A stretch of DNA of 64,000 nucleotides, from positions 682,001-746,000 of the forward strand of contig NZ_JAIWJX010000002.1 in the NCBI RefSeq assembly GCF_023149135.1. The letters are read 5' to 3'. The translations under genes and the position numbers were made by a program. Positions within the stretch are counted from its first letter, which is position 1; every line of letters begins with the position of its first letter. Under the pieces are notes generated by a model. That model saw nothing but the letters and a program-made list of their open reading frames with translations. It had not been told where the DNA came from and ran no database searches. This document shows, piece after piece, positions 27,009-39,848 of the stretch. The DNA is from Fictibacillus marinisediminis (GTDB lineage: Bacteria > Bacillota > Bacilli > Bacillales > Fictibacillaceae).

Positions 27009-27794
27009 ATGTCCTATCTTTCTATCTTTTTTCAATATGCAGGCCAATATTTAAAAACAAGGCTGACCTACCGTGCAGATATGCTCGTTGAAATATTTTC
27101 AGATCTGCTCTTTCAAGCTGTTAACCTTATTTTTATACTCGTGGTATTCGGCCACACCAGTCTTCTGAAAGGCTGGAGCAAAGATGAGATGGTCTTTATC
27201 TATGGCTTTTTTCTCGTTCCATTTGCGGTTTTCGGTGCTTTCTTTAACATTTGGGACTTCACGGACCGCTATATCGTGAAAGGGGAAATGGACAGAATTC
27301 TGACCCGGCCGATCCATAGTCTGTTTCAGATTATTTTAGAACGGATGGAGCTTGAGTCATTGTTCGGGGGCGTTACTGGCCTGGCGATTATGTATTATGC
27401 TGGTAACAATCTGGGATTAAGCTTGCATTGGTATGACCCATTTATTTTTCTCGTCCTGGTCGCAGGCGGTGCCCTTGTGTATGCAGGAATCTTTGTTACG
27501 CTGGCGAGCATCGGTTTCTGGTCGGACAGCAGAACGGATATTATGCCGATGATGTACAACATTGGGAACTACGGCCGTTATCCGGTAGATATTTATAATC
27601 GGATCATTCGCTATGTACTTACGTGGATTCTTCCTTTTGCTTTCGTCGGAGTTTATCCGGCAGCTTATTTTCTTGGCAGGGAAGAGTGGTACCATTATGC
27701 CTTCATCACACCGCTGATCGGCGTCATTTTCTTCGCTATCTCTGTTTTTTTATGGAATATAGGTGTAACCAAATATCGTGGGGCAGGTAATTAG
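27009..27794 (+). CDS. ABC-2 type exporter permease, second subunit
   Basis: A 261-residue protein with six hydrophobic segments (MSYLSIFFQYAGQYLKTRL at the start; YIVKGEMDRILTRPI near 85 matches the loop of the first permease). ATG 27009 has AAGGAGGG upstream. It ends the operon, with a terminator directly after the stop. Known family: ABC-2 permeases of the DUF990 group; cargo unknown. Confidence 0.9.
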   Translation: MSYLSIFFQYAGQYLKTRLTYRADMLVEIFSDLLFQAVNLIFILVVFGHTSLLKGWSKDEMVFIYGFFLVPFAVFGAFFNIWDFTDRYIVKGEMDRILTRPIHSLFQIILERMELESLFGGVTGLAIMYYAGNNLGLSLHWYDPFIFLVLVAGGALVYAGIFVTLASIGFWSDSRTDIMPMMYNIGNYGRYPVDIYNRIIRYVLTWILPFAFVGVYPAAYFLGREEWYHYAFITPLIGVIFFAISVFLWNIGVTKYRGAGN

Positions 27795-27800
27795 CCGGTA

Positions 27801-27834
27801 AACAGGCACTCTTTTATGAGTGTCTGTTTTTTAT
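27801..27834 (+). terminator. terminator of ABC-2 exporter operon
   Basis: AACAGGCACTC (27801-27811) pairs with GAGTGTCTGTT (27818-27828), then T run. Confidence 0.9.
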
Positions 27835-27849
27835 TTTGGATATTTAAGC

Positions 27850-28049
27850 AGTAAAAAACTATGCTTATATGTCTGGAACATCCATGGCGGCTCCTCTTGT
27901 TGCCGGTGTAGCCGGATTGCTTGCTTCACAAGGAAAAAGTGCATCTCAAATCCGTGCGGCAATTGAAAATACAGCGGGACAAGATTTCAGGCACAGGAAC
28001 GTATTTCTCTAAAAGGAGTGTCAATGAAGCAAATGCTGTAAGTTACTAA
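27850..28049 (+). pseudogene. C-terminal remnant of a subtilisin-family serine protease
   Basis: About 65 codons reading YAYMSGTSMAAPLVAGVAG, then QIRAAIENTA, ending ANAVSY and TAA at 28047. GTSMAAP is the subtilase catalytic-Ser motif. There is no start, signal peptide or Asp/His part, and the last 23 codons are in another frame from the Ser motif, so it is both truncated and frameshifted. The original terminator still follows at 28057-28094. The protease domain upstream has been deleted, most likely by a recombination ending at about 27850. Confidence 0.85.
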
Positions 28050-28056
28050 TCCATAT

Positions 28057-28094
28057 AAAAAGGGCTAGAAAAAAATCGTTTTCCAGCCCTTTTT
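28057..28094 (+). terminator. terminator left from the subtilase gene
   Basis: AAAAGGGCTAGAA ... TTCCAGCCCTTTT stem with a long T run at 28090-28097. Confidence 0.88.
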
Positions 28095-28095
28095 T

Positions 28096-28599
28096 TTGTG
28101 TTCGTTCAGTCCTATTGTGTACCTGTCCTATTTGTCAAAGGGGCTGCATACACTGCTAACAGAGGCGGTGGGGGATTTGATTTATCTTGCGATGCTTTTT
28201 TTATCGGGGTTGATTGTATATAAAAGTCTTCAATCCCTTTTTTCACACCCGGTCATGAAGCATCAGCTCATGTCATTAAACCACCTATTTGTGCTCGTAA
28301 TCGTCTATATCACCATCATCCTCGGTTTCGGTCTCATGTATACCTCACTGCTTCTCATGGATTTTCATGTACTGATGAAACACGGGGAAGTCATCGGGCA
28401 TCGCTATTTTTTTTATGTGATTGATGATGCCATGTATTTCAGCTCGATGACAATGCTATCTGTAGGGTATGGCGATTTGACGCCTATGGGGTTTGGAAGA
28501 TGGCTATCAATTATTGAAGCGCTGATCGGCTATTTGCTTCCTGCAGCTTTTGTACTGACTTCAGTCATTGACAGGAACTCCGCATCAAAAAAGTTGTAG
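28096..28599 (+). CDS. potassium-channel-like ion channel, start uncertain
   Basis: Two hydrophobic segments, then a pore loop with the selectivity filter SVGYGDLTP near residue 130 and a last helix (WLSIIEALIGYLLPAAFVL), as in two-transmembrane K+ channels. The up-to-167-codon frame starts with a TTG that overlaps the T run of the preceding terminator. Other possible starts are GTG 28117 and a TTG at 28176 just after GGCGGTGGGGG; no site is clean. The channel may be N-terminally shortened by the same event that removed the subtilase gene. Stop at 28599 is firm. Confidence 0.75.
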   Translation: MCSFSPIVYLSYLSKGLHTLLTEAVGDLIYLAMLFLSGLIVYKSLQSLFSHPVMKHQLMSLNHLFVLVIVYITIILGFGLMYTSLLLMDFHVLMKHGEVIGHRYFFYVIDDAMYFSSMTMLSVGYGDLTPMGFGRWLSIIEALIGYLLPAAFVLTSVIDRNSASKKL

Positions 28600-28658
28600 G
28601 AACGGGCGGAATTGGTTACCCTCTTTATATAGATGAAAGTAAAGCAGGAGGGATATCC

Positions 28659-29129
28659 ATGACAGTTGCTGAAGGAGAAAAAGCACCGGATTTTACATTG
28701 CCGGCAAGTAATGGAGAAGATGTAAAGCTATCAGATTTTCAGGGGGAAAATGTGGTGTTGTATTTTTACCCGAAAGATATGACCCCTGGATGCACGGCGC
28801 AAGCCTGTGATTTCAGGGATAAGCATGATGAATTTAAAGACTTGGATGCCGTTATCCTCGGAGTAAGTACAGATCCGCTTGCCCGACATGAAAAATTTAT
28901 TGATAAATACGGCCTGCCGTTCTTGCTTCTGGCAGACGAGGAACATGAAGCCGCAGAGCTTTTCGGAGTTTGGAAACTAAAGAAGAACTTCGGAAAAGAG
29001 TACATGGGGATTGAGCGCTCAACTTTCATTCTCGATAAAGAAGGAAACGTTGTGAAAGAGTATAGAAAAGTGAAAGTGAAAGAGCATATTGACGAAGTTC
29101 TGATTTATATAAAAGAAAACCTGAAATAA
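28659..29129 (+). CDS. ygaF: thiol peroxidase, Bcp/PrxQ peroxiredoxin
   Basis: A 156-residue thioredoxin-fold peroxidase that reduces peroxides. The peroxidatic Cys 45 and resolving Cys 50 lie in TPGCTAQACDFRD, five residues apart as in the atypical two-Cys PrxQ class. LLADEEHEAAELFGVW near 92 and ERSTFILDKEGNV near 118 are typical. ATG 28659 has AGCAGGAGGG upstream. Its place between the hemL block and perR follows B. subtilis ygaF, and peroxide defence by both genes fits the location. Confidence 0.95.
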   Translation: MTVAEGEKAPDFTLPASNGEDVKLSDFQGENVVLYFYPKDMTPGCTAQACDFRDKHDEFKDLDAVILGVSTDPLARHEKFIDKYGLPFLLLADEEHEAAELFGVWKLKKNFGKEYMGIERSTFILDKEGNVVKEYRKVKVKEHIDEVLIYIKENLK

Positions 29130-29131
29130 AG

Positions 29132-29164
29132 AAAAGGGCACTGCTTTTGGAAGCAGGCCCTTTT
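29132..29164. terminator. terminator of ygaF
   Basis: AAAAGGGC and CTGCTT pair with AAGCAG and GCCCTTTT; usable from both strands, as sspH converges from the right. Confidence 0.85.
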
Positions 29165-29168
29165 GCAA

Positions 29169-29348
29169 TTAATGCTCAAGCAGATCGCTTACTGGCACTT
29201 CCATGTCATGATCAGGTTCATCATTGGGATGCACCCAGGCTGTTCCGCTTGATGAATTTATGGACTCAATCCATACTGGCTTACCAAAATACATTACTTC
29301 AATTTCGCTAGGCGAAGAAATAATCTGTTTTGCTCGATCCACGTTCAT
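29169..29348 (-). CDS. sspH: H-type small acid-soluble spore protein
   Basis: A 59-residue protein starting MNVDRAKQIISSPSEIEVMYF, which matches SspH of B. subtilis in length and pattern (RA..I..SP..IEV.Y.G.PV.I). It is a minor spore-core protein. ATG 29348 has AAAGGAG 10 bases upstream; the upstream in-frame TTG is too close to that site. A forespore-type promoter lies upstream. Confidence 0.93.
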   Translation of the reverse strand: MNVDRAKQIISSPSEIEVMYFGKPVWIESINSSSGTAWVHPNDEPDHDMEVPVSDLLEH

Positions 29349-29376
29349 AAGTAACAAGCTCCTTTATTTTTTCCTA

Positions 29377-29406
29377 TAGTATGAGCATATGAACCAGGTA
29401 TATACT
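29377..29406 (-). promoter_or_regulatory. sigma-G/sigma-F type promoter of sspH
   Basis: On the minus strand AGTATA (29406-29401), 17-base spacer, CATACTA (29383-29377). The -10 is the forespore consensus CATNNTA; 29 bases before the start codon. Confidence 0.6.
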
Positions 29407-29497
29407 CCCGGATTAATTATGGGCAACATGAAGGTTTTAATGATAAGATGGAATTGTTGGAATTTTTTAAAGATACATAGAATAGGGGAGATTTACA

Positions 29498-30607
29498 ATG
29501 TTAGATGAAAGAGTCGTCACTCTTGCCAGGACGCTGCTGCACCACTCTGTAGAATTAAAAAAAGGAGAGCGTGTGCTGATCACTTCACCTCTAACTGCCA
29601 GGCCATTAATTAAAGCCCTCATTAAAGAAGCTTACGCGATGGGTGCTTATCCGTACGTGAATATATATGATGACGAAATCAGCCGTTACTTAATTACAGG
29701 CTATGAAGCAGAGCAGCTGGAAACCTCAATGGGCTGGGATTTGAAAAGAGTCAAAGAGGTGGATGCGTATATCTCCATCGCAAGTTCAGAGAATGATTCC
29801 GAACTGTCTGAAGTACCTGGCGACAAGTTCCAGCTTCGCGGTGAGTACTTTAAACCCGTGCAAAAAGTCATCATTAATGAACGTAAATGGGTGCTTTTGA
29901 ATTACCCTACCAAGGGACTTGCTCAGAAAGCTAAAATGAGCTTCGAGTCGTTTGAGAACTTCCTATTGGATGTCTGCAATGTTGATTATAAGAAAATGGA
30001 GCAGGCACAGCAGCCGTTAAAAGAATTGATGGAGCGTACGGACAAGGTAAGAATTGTATCGCCTGGTACCGACCTGTCGTTTTCCATTGAAGGAATCCCG
30101 GCTGTTAAATGTGCAGGTGAGAACAATATCCCGGATGGGGAAGTCTTTACAGCTCCGGTCAAGGACAGTGTAAATGGGACAATTACCTATAATACGCCGT
30201 GTCCTTACCGCGGAACGATATTCAACAATGTCAGTCTTACGTTTGAAAACGGCAAAATTGTAGAAGCAACAGCTGACAACTCAGAGAAACTCAATGAAAT
30301 CTTTGATACTGATGATGGGGCACGCTTTGTAGGAGAGTTTGCGATCGGTGTTAACCCGATGATCCAGCATCCAATGGGCGACATCCTTTTTGATGAAAAA
30401 ATTTGCGGCAGTATTCACTTTACACCTGGAGAGGCATATGAAGATGCGGACAATGGAAACCGTTCCTCCGTGCACTGGGATATGGTTCTCATCCAGCGTC
30501 CTGAATACGGCGGCGGAGAACTGTATTTTGATGATGTATTAGTCAGAAAAGACGGCCTATTTGTTATTCCGGAACTTGAGGGCTTAAATCCTGAGAATCT
30601 AAAATAG
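29498..30607 (+). CDS. ampS: M29-family aminopeptidase
   Basis: A 369-residue thermophilic-type metallo-aminopeptidase (peptidase family M29, as AmpS and PepS) that trims N-terminal residues from peptides in the cytoplasm. Metal-ligand motifs are CAGENNIPDGEVF near 203 (Glu), FVGEFAIGVNP near 278 (Glu), IHFTPGEAY near 306 and SSVHWDMV near 324 (His and Asp). ATG 29498 has AGGGGAG upstream. Stands alone with its own terminator. Confidence 0.93.
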   Translation: MLDERVVTLARTLLHHSVELKKGERVLITSPLTARPLIKALIKEAYAMGAYPYVNIYDDEISRYLITGYEAEQLETSMGWDLKRVKEVDAYISIASSENDSELSEVPGDKFQLRGEYFKPVQKVIINERKWVLLNYPTKGLAQKAKMSFESFENFLLDVCNVDYKKMEQAQQPLKELMERTDKVRIVSPGTDLSFSIEGIPAVKCAGENNIPDGEVFTAPVKDSVNGTITYNTPCPYRGTIFNNVSLTFENGKIVEATADNSEKLNEIFDTDDGARFVGEFAIGVNPMIQHPMGDILFDEKICGSIHFTPGEAYEDADNGNRSSVHWDMVLIQRPEYGGGELYFDDVLVRKDGLFVIPELEGLNPENLK

Positions 30608-30684
30608 AAAATAAACATCAAGGCGTCTGACTATACTTCGTTTCATGATTTGCATAGGATTTAGTAATAACTCTTCCAATCGAT

Positions 30685-30710
30685 GTGCGGGAATCTCTCC
30701 CGCACTTTTT
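30685..30710 (+). terminator. terminator after ampS
   Basis: Perfect GTGCGGGA/TCCCGCAC stem with TTTTT. Confidence 0.92.
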
Positions 30711-30810
30711 ATGTGCATTTGGGGAATCGTAATAATGTAACTCTAATGGAACGGGTAAGAAAAAAGACCTGGATCTTTTGTGGTTCAGTGTACATATACA
30801 GGCCAATGGA

Positions 30811-30840
30811 TTGACAAAAGCAGGCAGTTCAAGATACACT
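30811..30840 (+). promoter_or_regulatory. sigma-A promoter of perR
   Basis: TTGACA (30811-30816), 18-base spacer, TACACT (30835-30840), just upstream of the Per box. Confidence 0.7.
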
Positions 30841-30842
30841 AA

Positions 30843-30857
30843 TTATAAACATTATAA
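30843..30857. promoter_or_regulatory. Per box
   Basis: TTATAAACATTATAA matches the PerR operator TTATAATNATTATAA at every defined position but one. Placed at the expected transcription start of perR, it means autorepression, as known in B. subtilis. Confidence 0.88.
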
Positions 30858-30892
30858 TGTAATAATTTCTTTTGAGAGTGAGGTGCATGACG

Positions 30893-31327
30893 ATGTCTGA
30901 AGTACGCATAAATGAAGCAATAGATACATTAAAACAGTCTGGAGTTCGCATTACTCCTCAGCGTCATGCGATTCTGGAACACTTGATACAATCTATGACA
31001 CATCCAACAGCAGATGAAATATACAAATCCTTAGAGGGTAAATTTCCTAACATGAGCGTTGCGACGGTCTATAATAACCTTAGGGTATTTAAAGAAGTAG
31101 GTCTCGTTAAAGAATTGACCTACGGAGATGCTTCCAGCCGTTTTGATTGTGTAACGACAGAGCATTACCACATTATATGCGAGGGATGCGGCAAAATAGT
31201 GGATTTCCACTATCCTGGACTTGATGAGGTTGAAACACTGGCTGAATCCGTAACGGGGTTTGACGTTGGACACCACCGCATGGAAATCTACGGAACTTGC
31301 CCGGATTGCAAAACTAAAAAGCATTAA
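30893..31327 (+). CDS. perR: peroxide-responsive repressor PerR
   Basis: A 144-residue Fur-family repressor that senses peroxide by iron-driven oxidation of His residues. Taking ATG 30893 ([10 protein letters not shown]) puts the sensor His at residue 37 (SMTHPTADE), exactly as in B. subtilis, with the regulatory-site residues SRFDC and EHYH (91 and 93) in register. The two zinc pairs are CEGCG and CPDC. GAGGTG lies 7 bases before this ATG; the earlier ATG 30887 is too close to it. Autoregulated by the Per box above. Confidence 0.96.
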   Translation: MSEVRINEAIDTLKQSGVRITPQRHAILEHLIQSMTHPTADEIYKSLEGKFPNMSVATVYNNLRVFKEVGLVKELTYGDASSRFDCVTTEHYHIICEGCGKIVDFHYPGLDEVETLAESVTGFDVGHHRMEIYGTCPDCKTKKH

Positions 31328-31366
31328 AATAAGCTGAACCAGCTTGACTGGATCAGCTTATTTTTT
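31327..31366. terminator. bidirectional terminator between perR and ygzB
   Basis: AAATAAGCTGA (31327-31337) pairs with TCAGCTTATTT (31353-31363), with T run; the ygzB stop lies inside. Confidence 0.9.
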
Positions 31367-31726
31367 TGCGGTCTTTTTCATAGCGCGTCTTGAATTATAT
31401 TTTTCGTCAAATTCAAGACCTTCAAGATCCTTATCAAGCGTAAGCGGCTGATTGCATGCCATGCACGCATCCGCGCGACCCAATACTTTGGTGACTTTCC
31501 CGCAATTTGGGCATACAACCTGAACAGCATTCGTTGAGATCATACCAATCCAAAAATAAACTCCGGCACTTGCGAGGGTTGCAAGAAATCCAATTAACAT
31601 AAATAATGACATTAGTATAAAGTGGCTTCTGAAAAATATGCCGGCATACATAATAATGATTCCAATAAAAACAAGACTTAAAGCAAACGTACGTATTTTA
31701 TTGATCTTGCTCGTATATTTTATCAT
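31358..31726 (-). CDS. ygzB: YgzB, UPF0295 membrane protein
   Basis: A 122-residue protein with two membrane helices (residues 13-33 and 38-65), then a cytoplasmic zinc-ribbon-like part with CPNCGK near 74 and CMACNQP near 88. This matches B. subtilis YgzB (UPF0295), function unknown. ATG 31726 has AGGGAGG a few bases upstream. It sits between perR and ygxA in the same order as B. subtilis. Confidence 0.92.
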   Translation of the reverse strand: MIKYTSKINKIRTFALSLVFIGIIIMYAGIFFRSHFILMSLFMLIGFLATLASAGVYFWIGMISTNAVQVVCPNCGKVTKVLGRADACMACNQPLTLDKDLEGLEFDEKYNSRRAMKKTAKK

Positions 31727-31834
31727 GGTTGTCCCTCCTAAATTACAGTATACAAGGACTTGAAAAAAAAGAAAGGATTTTCAGCGGCTGCGTTGAAATG
31801 TATGGAGACCGAAATTAGAACGGGAGTTGAAGGC

Positions 31835-32701
31835 ATGGAAGACTTGTTACGCCCGCTTTATCAAGAAAGGGCAAGTAACGAAAACACACTTGGAGTTCTA
31901 TTGATTGAAAAGAACAAACCATTTAGTCCATTAACGGATAATTTTGACTGCATCTTATTTATCATTGTCACTCATGGGGAGAAACCATGGAGTGTCAAAC
32001 ATTATGAATTTGATGATAAGATTGCTGCTTTACATATTGTGACAGAAGAGCGGCTGAATGAATGGCTTCTTCTCGGCTCAAACCGCCGTGTCGTCGATTG
32101 GGTCATTAATGGGAAAGTCCTGTTTAACCGAAACGAATATATCACTGAATTGAGAGACAGGCTTGATAAATTCCCAGTTCCTGAACGTTCCAAAAAGATT
32201 ACTCTAGAATTTGCCAAACTGCTTCGCCGCTTTTCTGATGGAAAAGAGCTTTTTCACAGTGGACAGCACCTTGATTCGTTCAATCATATACTCCATGCTC
32301 TCCATCATCTGGCACGTCTGGCTGTTATCGAGCGGGGGTTCCACCCGGAAATTACAGTTTGGAATCAAGTAAAGGTAATCGAGCCTCAAATCTACAAACT
32401 ATATGAAGAACTGATTACCGGAAATGAATCCATCGCTAAACGAATCGAACTTCTATTAATAGCAAGCGAATTTTCCATCAGCTCCAAAACGAAGCTAGGC
32501 GCGGGCCACTTATTAACTATATTCGAAGAACAATACGAGTGGACAGTCGCTGAACTGATGGAACACCGTGAAATTGCAGATTACTCTATTGACCTTGGAA
32601 TCCTGCTTGAGCACCTTATTGAAAAAGGAATTGTGGATGTAATCCGCCAGCAGACCAAAGGCAAGCATTTGTTTCACCGTCACTATACAACGAATAAATA
32701 A
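31835..32701 (+). CDS. ygxA: YgxA, nucleotidyltransferase-like protein
   Basis: A 288-residue protein starting MEDLLRPLYQERASNENTLG, as in Bacillus YgxA. The N-terminal part is a nucleotidyltransferase-like fold (DNFDCILFIIVTHG near 37), then a substrate-binding-domain-like helical part (FNHILHALHHLARLAVIE near 150). ATG 31835 has GGGAG 8 bases upstream; the open frame extends back to a TTG at 31760 without support. In B. subtilis ygxA is likewise just upstream of rrnD. Activity is not known. Confidence 0.88.
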   Translation: MEDLLRPLYQERASNENTLGVLLIEKNKPFSPLTDNFDCILFIIVTHGEKPWSVKHYEFDDKIAALHIVTEERLNEWLLLGSNRRVVDWVINGKVLFNRNEYITELRDRLDKFPVPERSKKITLEFAKLLRRFSDGKELFHSGQHLDSFNHILHALHHLARLAVIERGFHPEITVWNQVKVIEPQIYKLYEELITGNESIAKRIELLLIASEFSISSKTKLGAGHLLTIFEEQYEWTVAELMEHREIADYSIDLGILLEHLIEKGIVDVIRQQTKGKHLFHRHYTTNK

Positions 32702-32729
32702 AGGAATTAAACTTTTTTCTGAAAAGGTG

Positions 32730-32759
32730 TTGACCTCTTTCTTGCTATCATGGTATAGT
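32730..32759 (+). promoter_or_regulatory. rrn promoter P1
   Basis: TTGACC (32730-32735), 18-base spacer, TATAGT (32754-32759). Confidence 0.8.
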
Positions 32760-32815
32760 ACTACTTGTCGCTGAAACGACGCGGCAAACATGAACAAACA
32801 CAAACAAAAAAGAGG

Positions 32816-32844
32816 TTGACACCTTACACCAAAGATGTTATCCT
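32816..32844 (+). promoter_or_regulatory. rrn promoter P2
   Basis: TTGACA (32816-32821), 17-base spacer, TATCCT (32839-32844), 86 bases downstream of P1. Tandem rrn promoters about 90 bases apart are usual in Bacillus. Confidence 0.8.
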
Positions 32845-32966
32845 GAGAAAGTCGCCAAAACGAGCGACATTCGACAAAATGTTCTTTGAAAACCAAACAA
32901 AAGCCAGGTAAGTCAGGGATTTTACAATCCCATCAATTTTTAAACTTTAAGAGCTATATCAAACAC

Positions 32967-37784
<4,818 letters not shown>

Positions 37785-37975
37785 TTATTAACAAAAGCGG
37801 TATGAACCGTTTATATCCGACAAGCGTTGGAAATCCTTACGAGAACACGTTTTTGGTGTTCGCAGGAGGGATTGAAACGACCTCGAGGATATGGTTCATG
37901 GAGCTGGACGTTAGCATCAGTGAAAGTTTGGATGAAGAAGTTATCTAGTTTTGAGGGAATATACCTCAAAATATG
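37785..37975 (+). other. 23S-5S spacer
   Basis: 191 bases, fairly long for a Bacillus 23S-5S spacer. Contains GAACAC/GTGTTC and TTTTGAGG/CCTCAAAA hairpins, the second just before 5S and probably a processing stem. Confidence 0.6.
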
Positions 37976-38091
37976 TCTGGTGGCGATAGCGAAGAGGTCA
38001 CACCCGTTCCCATACCGAACACGGAAGTTAAGCTCTTCAGCGCCGATGGTAGTTGGGGGCTTCCCCCTGTAAGAGTAGGACGTTGCCAGGC
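37976..38091 (+). rRNA. rrf: 5S ribosomal RNA
   Basis: 116 bases, TCTGGTGGCGATAGCGAAGA to GGACGTTGCCAGGC; almost identical in pattern to B. subtilis 5S. Ends pair with each other. Confidence 0.97.
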
Positions 38092-38100
38092 TAATATTAT

Positions 38101-38175
38101 TCCACAGTAGCTCAGTGGTAGAGCTATCGGCTGTTAACCGATCGGTCGTAGGTTCGAGTCCTACCTGTGGAGCCA
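38101..38175 (+). tRNA. trnD-Asn: tRNA-Asn (GTT)
   Basis: Acceptor TCCACAG/CTGTGGA, anticodon GTT, encoded CCA. First of 16 tRNA genes in trnD order. Confidence 0.98.
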
Positions 38176-38181
38176 TATTTT

Positions 38182-38273
38182 GGAGAGCTGTCCGAGTGGC
38201 CGAAGGAGCACGATTGGAAATCGTGTATACGGTTACCGCCGTATCAAGGGTTCAAATCCCTTGCTCTCCGCCA
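38182..38273 (+). tRNA. trnD-Ser: tRNA-Ser (GGA)
   Basis: Class II tRNA of 92 bases with long variable arm, anticodon GGA, encoded CCA. Confidence 0.97.
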
Positions 38274-38289
38274 TAACTTTTCAATATAT

Positions 38290-38364
38290 GGCCCGTTGGT
38301 CAAGCGGTTAAGACACCGCCCTTTCACGGCGGTAACACGGGTTCGAATCCCGTACGGGTCACCA
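38290..38364 (+). tRNA. trnD-Glu: tRNA-Glu (TTC)
   Basis: Acceptor GGCCCGT/ACGGGTC, anticodon TTC, encoded CCA. Confidence 0.97.
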
Positions 38365-38387
38365 TTTTTTATACATATTACTTCTTC

Positions 38388-38463
38388 GGAGGATTAGCTC
38401 AGCTGGGAGAGCACCTGCCTTACAAGCAGGGGGTCGGCGGTTCGAACCCGTCATCCTCCACCA
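38388..38463 (+). tRNA. trnD-Val: tRNA-Val (TAC)
   Basis: Acceptor GGAGGAT/ATCCTCC, anticodon TAC, encoded CCA. Confidence 0.97.
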
Positions 38464-38486
38464 TTTATACTTATAATCAATACTAT

Positions 38487-38563
<77 letters not shown>

Positions 38564-38567
38564 AAAT

Positions 38568-38643
38568 GGACTCGTGGTGTAGTGGTTAACATGCCTGCCT
38601 GTCACGCAGGAGATCGCCGGTTCGACCCCGGTCGGGTCCGCCA
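38568..38643 (+). tRNA. trnD-Asp: tRNA-Asp (GTC)
   Basis: Acceptor GGACTCG/CGGGTCC, anticodon GTC, encoded CCA. Confidence 0.97.
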
Positions 38644-38647
38644 TTTT

Positions 38648-38723
<76 letters not shown>

Positions 38724-38731
38724 TTTTTTTT

Positions 38732-38807
<76 letters not shown>

Positions 38808-38882
38808 CTTTTTTCAAGAACTGTAAGAAATTACTTCTTGAAGAATAGATGGATTTGTATTAAAATAGGTTTTGTCTCTCAT

Positions 38883-38966
38883 GGAGGGGTAGCGAAGTGG
38901 CTAAACGCGGCGGACTGTAAATCCGCTCCTTTGGGTTCGGCGGTTCGAATCCGTCCCCCTCCACCA
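38883..38966 (+). tRNA. trnD-Tyr: tRNA-Tyr (GTA)
   Basis: Class II tRNA of 84 bases, acceptor GGAGGGG/CCCCTCC, anticodon GTA, encoded CCA. Confidence 0.97.
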
Positions 38967-38995
38967 TCTAAATTTTTGTTGCACATTAACAATTT

Positions 38996-39069
38996 AGGGG
39001 CATAGTTTAAAGGTAGAACGAAGGTCTCCAAAACCTTTGGTGTGGGTTCGATTCCTACTGCCCCTGCCA
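38996..39069 (+). tRNA. trnD-Trp: tRNA-Trp (CCA)
   Basis: Acceptor AGGGGCA/TGCCCCT, anticodon CCA, encoded CCA end. Confidence 0.97.
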
Positions 39070-39072
39070 TGT

Positions 39073-39149
39073 GGCGATTGTGGCGAAGTGGTTAACGCAC
39101 CGGATTGTGATTCCGGCATTCGTGGGTTCAATTCCCATCAGTCGCCCCA
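39073..39149 (+). tRNA. trnD-His: tRNA-His (GTG)
   Basis: Anticodon GTG, extra G at position -1 paired with discriminator C, encoded CCA. Confidence 0.97.
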
Positions 39150-39154
39150 TATGA

Positions 39155-39229
39155 TGGGCTATAGCCAAGTGGTAAGGCAACGGACTTTGACTCCGTCACT
39201 CGTAGGTTCGAATCCTGCTAGCCCAGCCA
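39155..39229 (+). tRNA. trnD-Gln: tRNA-Gln (TTG)
   Basis: Acceptor TGGGCTA/TAGCCCA, anticodon TTG, encoded CCA. Confidence 0.97.
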
Positions 39230-39234
39230 TCAAT

Positions 39235-39309
39235 GCGGAAGTAGTTCAGTGGTAGAATACAACCTTGCCAAGGTTGGGGTCGCGGGTTCGAATCCCGTCT
39301 TCCGCTCCA
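39235..39309 (+). tRNA. trnD-Gly: tRNA-Gly (GCC)
   Basis: Acceptor GCGGAAG/CTTCCGC, anticodon GCC, encoded CCA. Confidence 0.97.
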
Positions 39310-39328
39310 TATTATTTTGTTTGTTTCT

Positions 39329-39403
39329 GGCGGCATAGCCAAGTGGTAAGGCCAGGGTCTGCAAAACCCTTATCCACCGGTTCGAATCCGGTTGCCGCCT
39401 CCA
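39329..39403 (+). tRNA. trnD-Cys: tRNA-Cys (GCA)
   Basis: Acceptor GGCGGCA/TGCCGCC, anticodon GCA, encoded CCA. Confidence 0.97.
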
Positions 39404-39420
39404 CTACATAATTCCCCAAC

Positions 39421-39509
39421 GCCGGGGTGGTGGAATTGGCAGACACACAGGACTTAAAATCCTGCGGTAGGTGACTATCGTGCCGGTTCGAGTCCGGCCC
39501 TCGGCACCA
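39421..39509 (+). tRNA. trnD-Leu1: tRNA-Leu (TAA)
   Basis: Class II tRNA of 89 bases, anticodon TAA, encoded CCA. Confidence 0.96.
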
Positions 39510-39549
39510 TAATATTTTTATAACTTAACTGCCTAATGATTAATTGCAT

Positions 39550-39634
39550 GCCGGTGTGGCGGAATTGGCAGACGCGCACGACTCAAAATCGTGTTCCCTT
39601 GGGAGTGTCGGTTCGACCCCGACCACCGGTACCA
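39550..39634 (+). tRNA. trnD-Leu2: tRNA-Leu (CAA)
   Basis: Class II tRNA of 85 bases, anticodon CAA, encoded CCA. Last of the cluster. Confidence 0.96.
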
Positions 39635-39670
39635 TACATAATGAATATTCCCTTTGTTTAAGGGCTGCTA

Positions 39671-39704
39671 AGAGATCTGAATTAACTTCAGATCTCTTTT
39701 TTTG
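39671..39704 (+). terminator. terminator of the rrn-tRNA operon
   Basis: AGAGATCTGAA (39671-39681) pairs with TTCAGATCTCT (39687-39697), followed by seven or more T. Confidence 0.94.
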
Positions 39705-39848
39705 TTCATAAAAAATATTTTTAATTTTCAGACATAAAAAGAAAGGATTTTTTTGTCATTTATTAGAATACTTAGTGCTAGTATAGGTGATTGGTCATAA
39801 GCCCTTCGCCTGTATTTTATTTTAATCTAAAGCATGGGGGAATAGCGG

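Noticed and set aside
30618..30839. 73-codon minus-strand frame between ampS and perR
   Set aside because: It covers the ampS terminator and the perR promoter and has no ribosome site.
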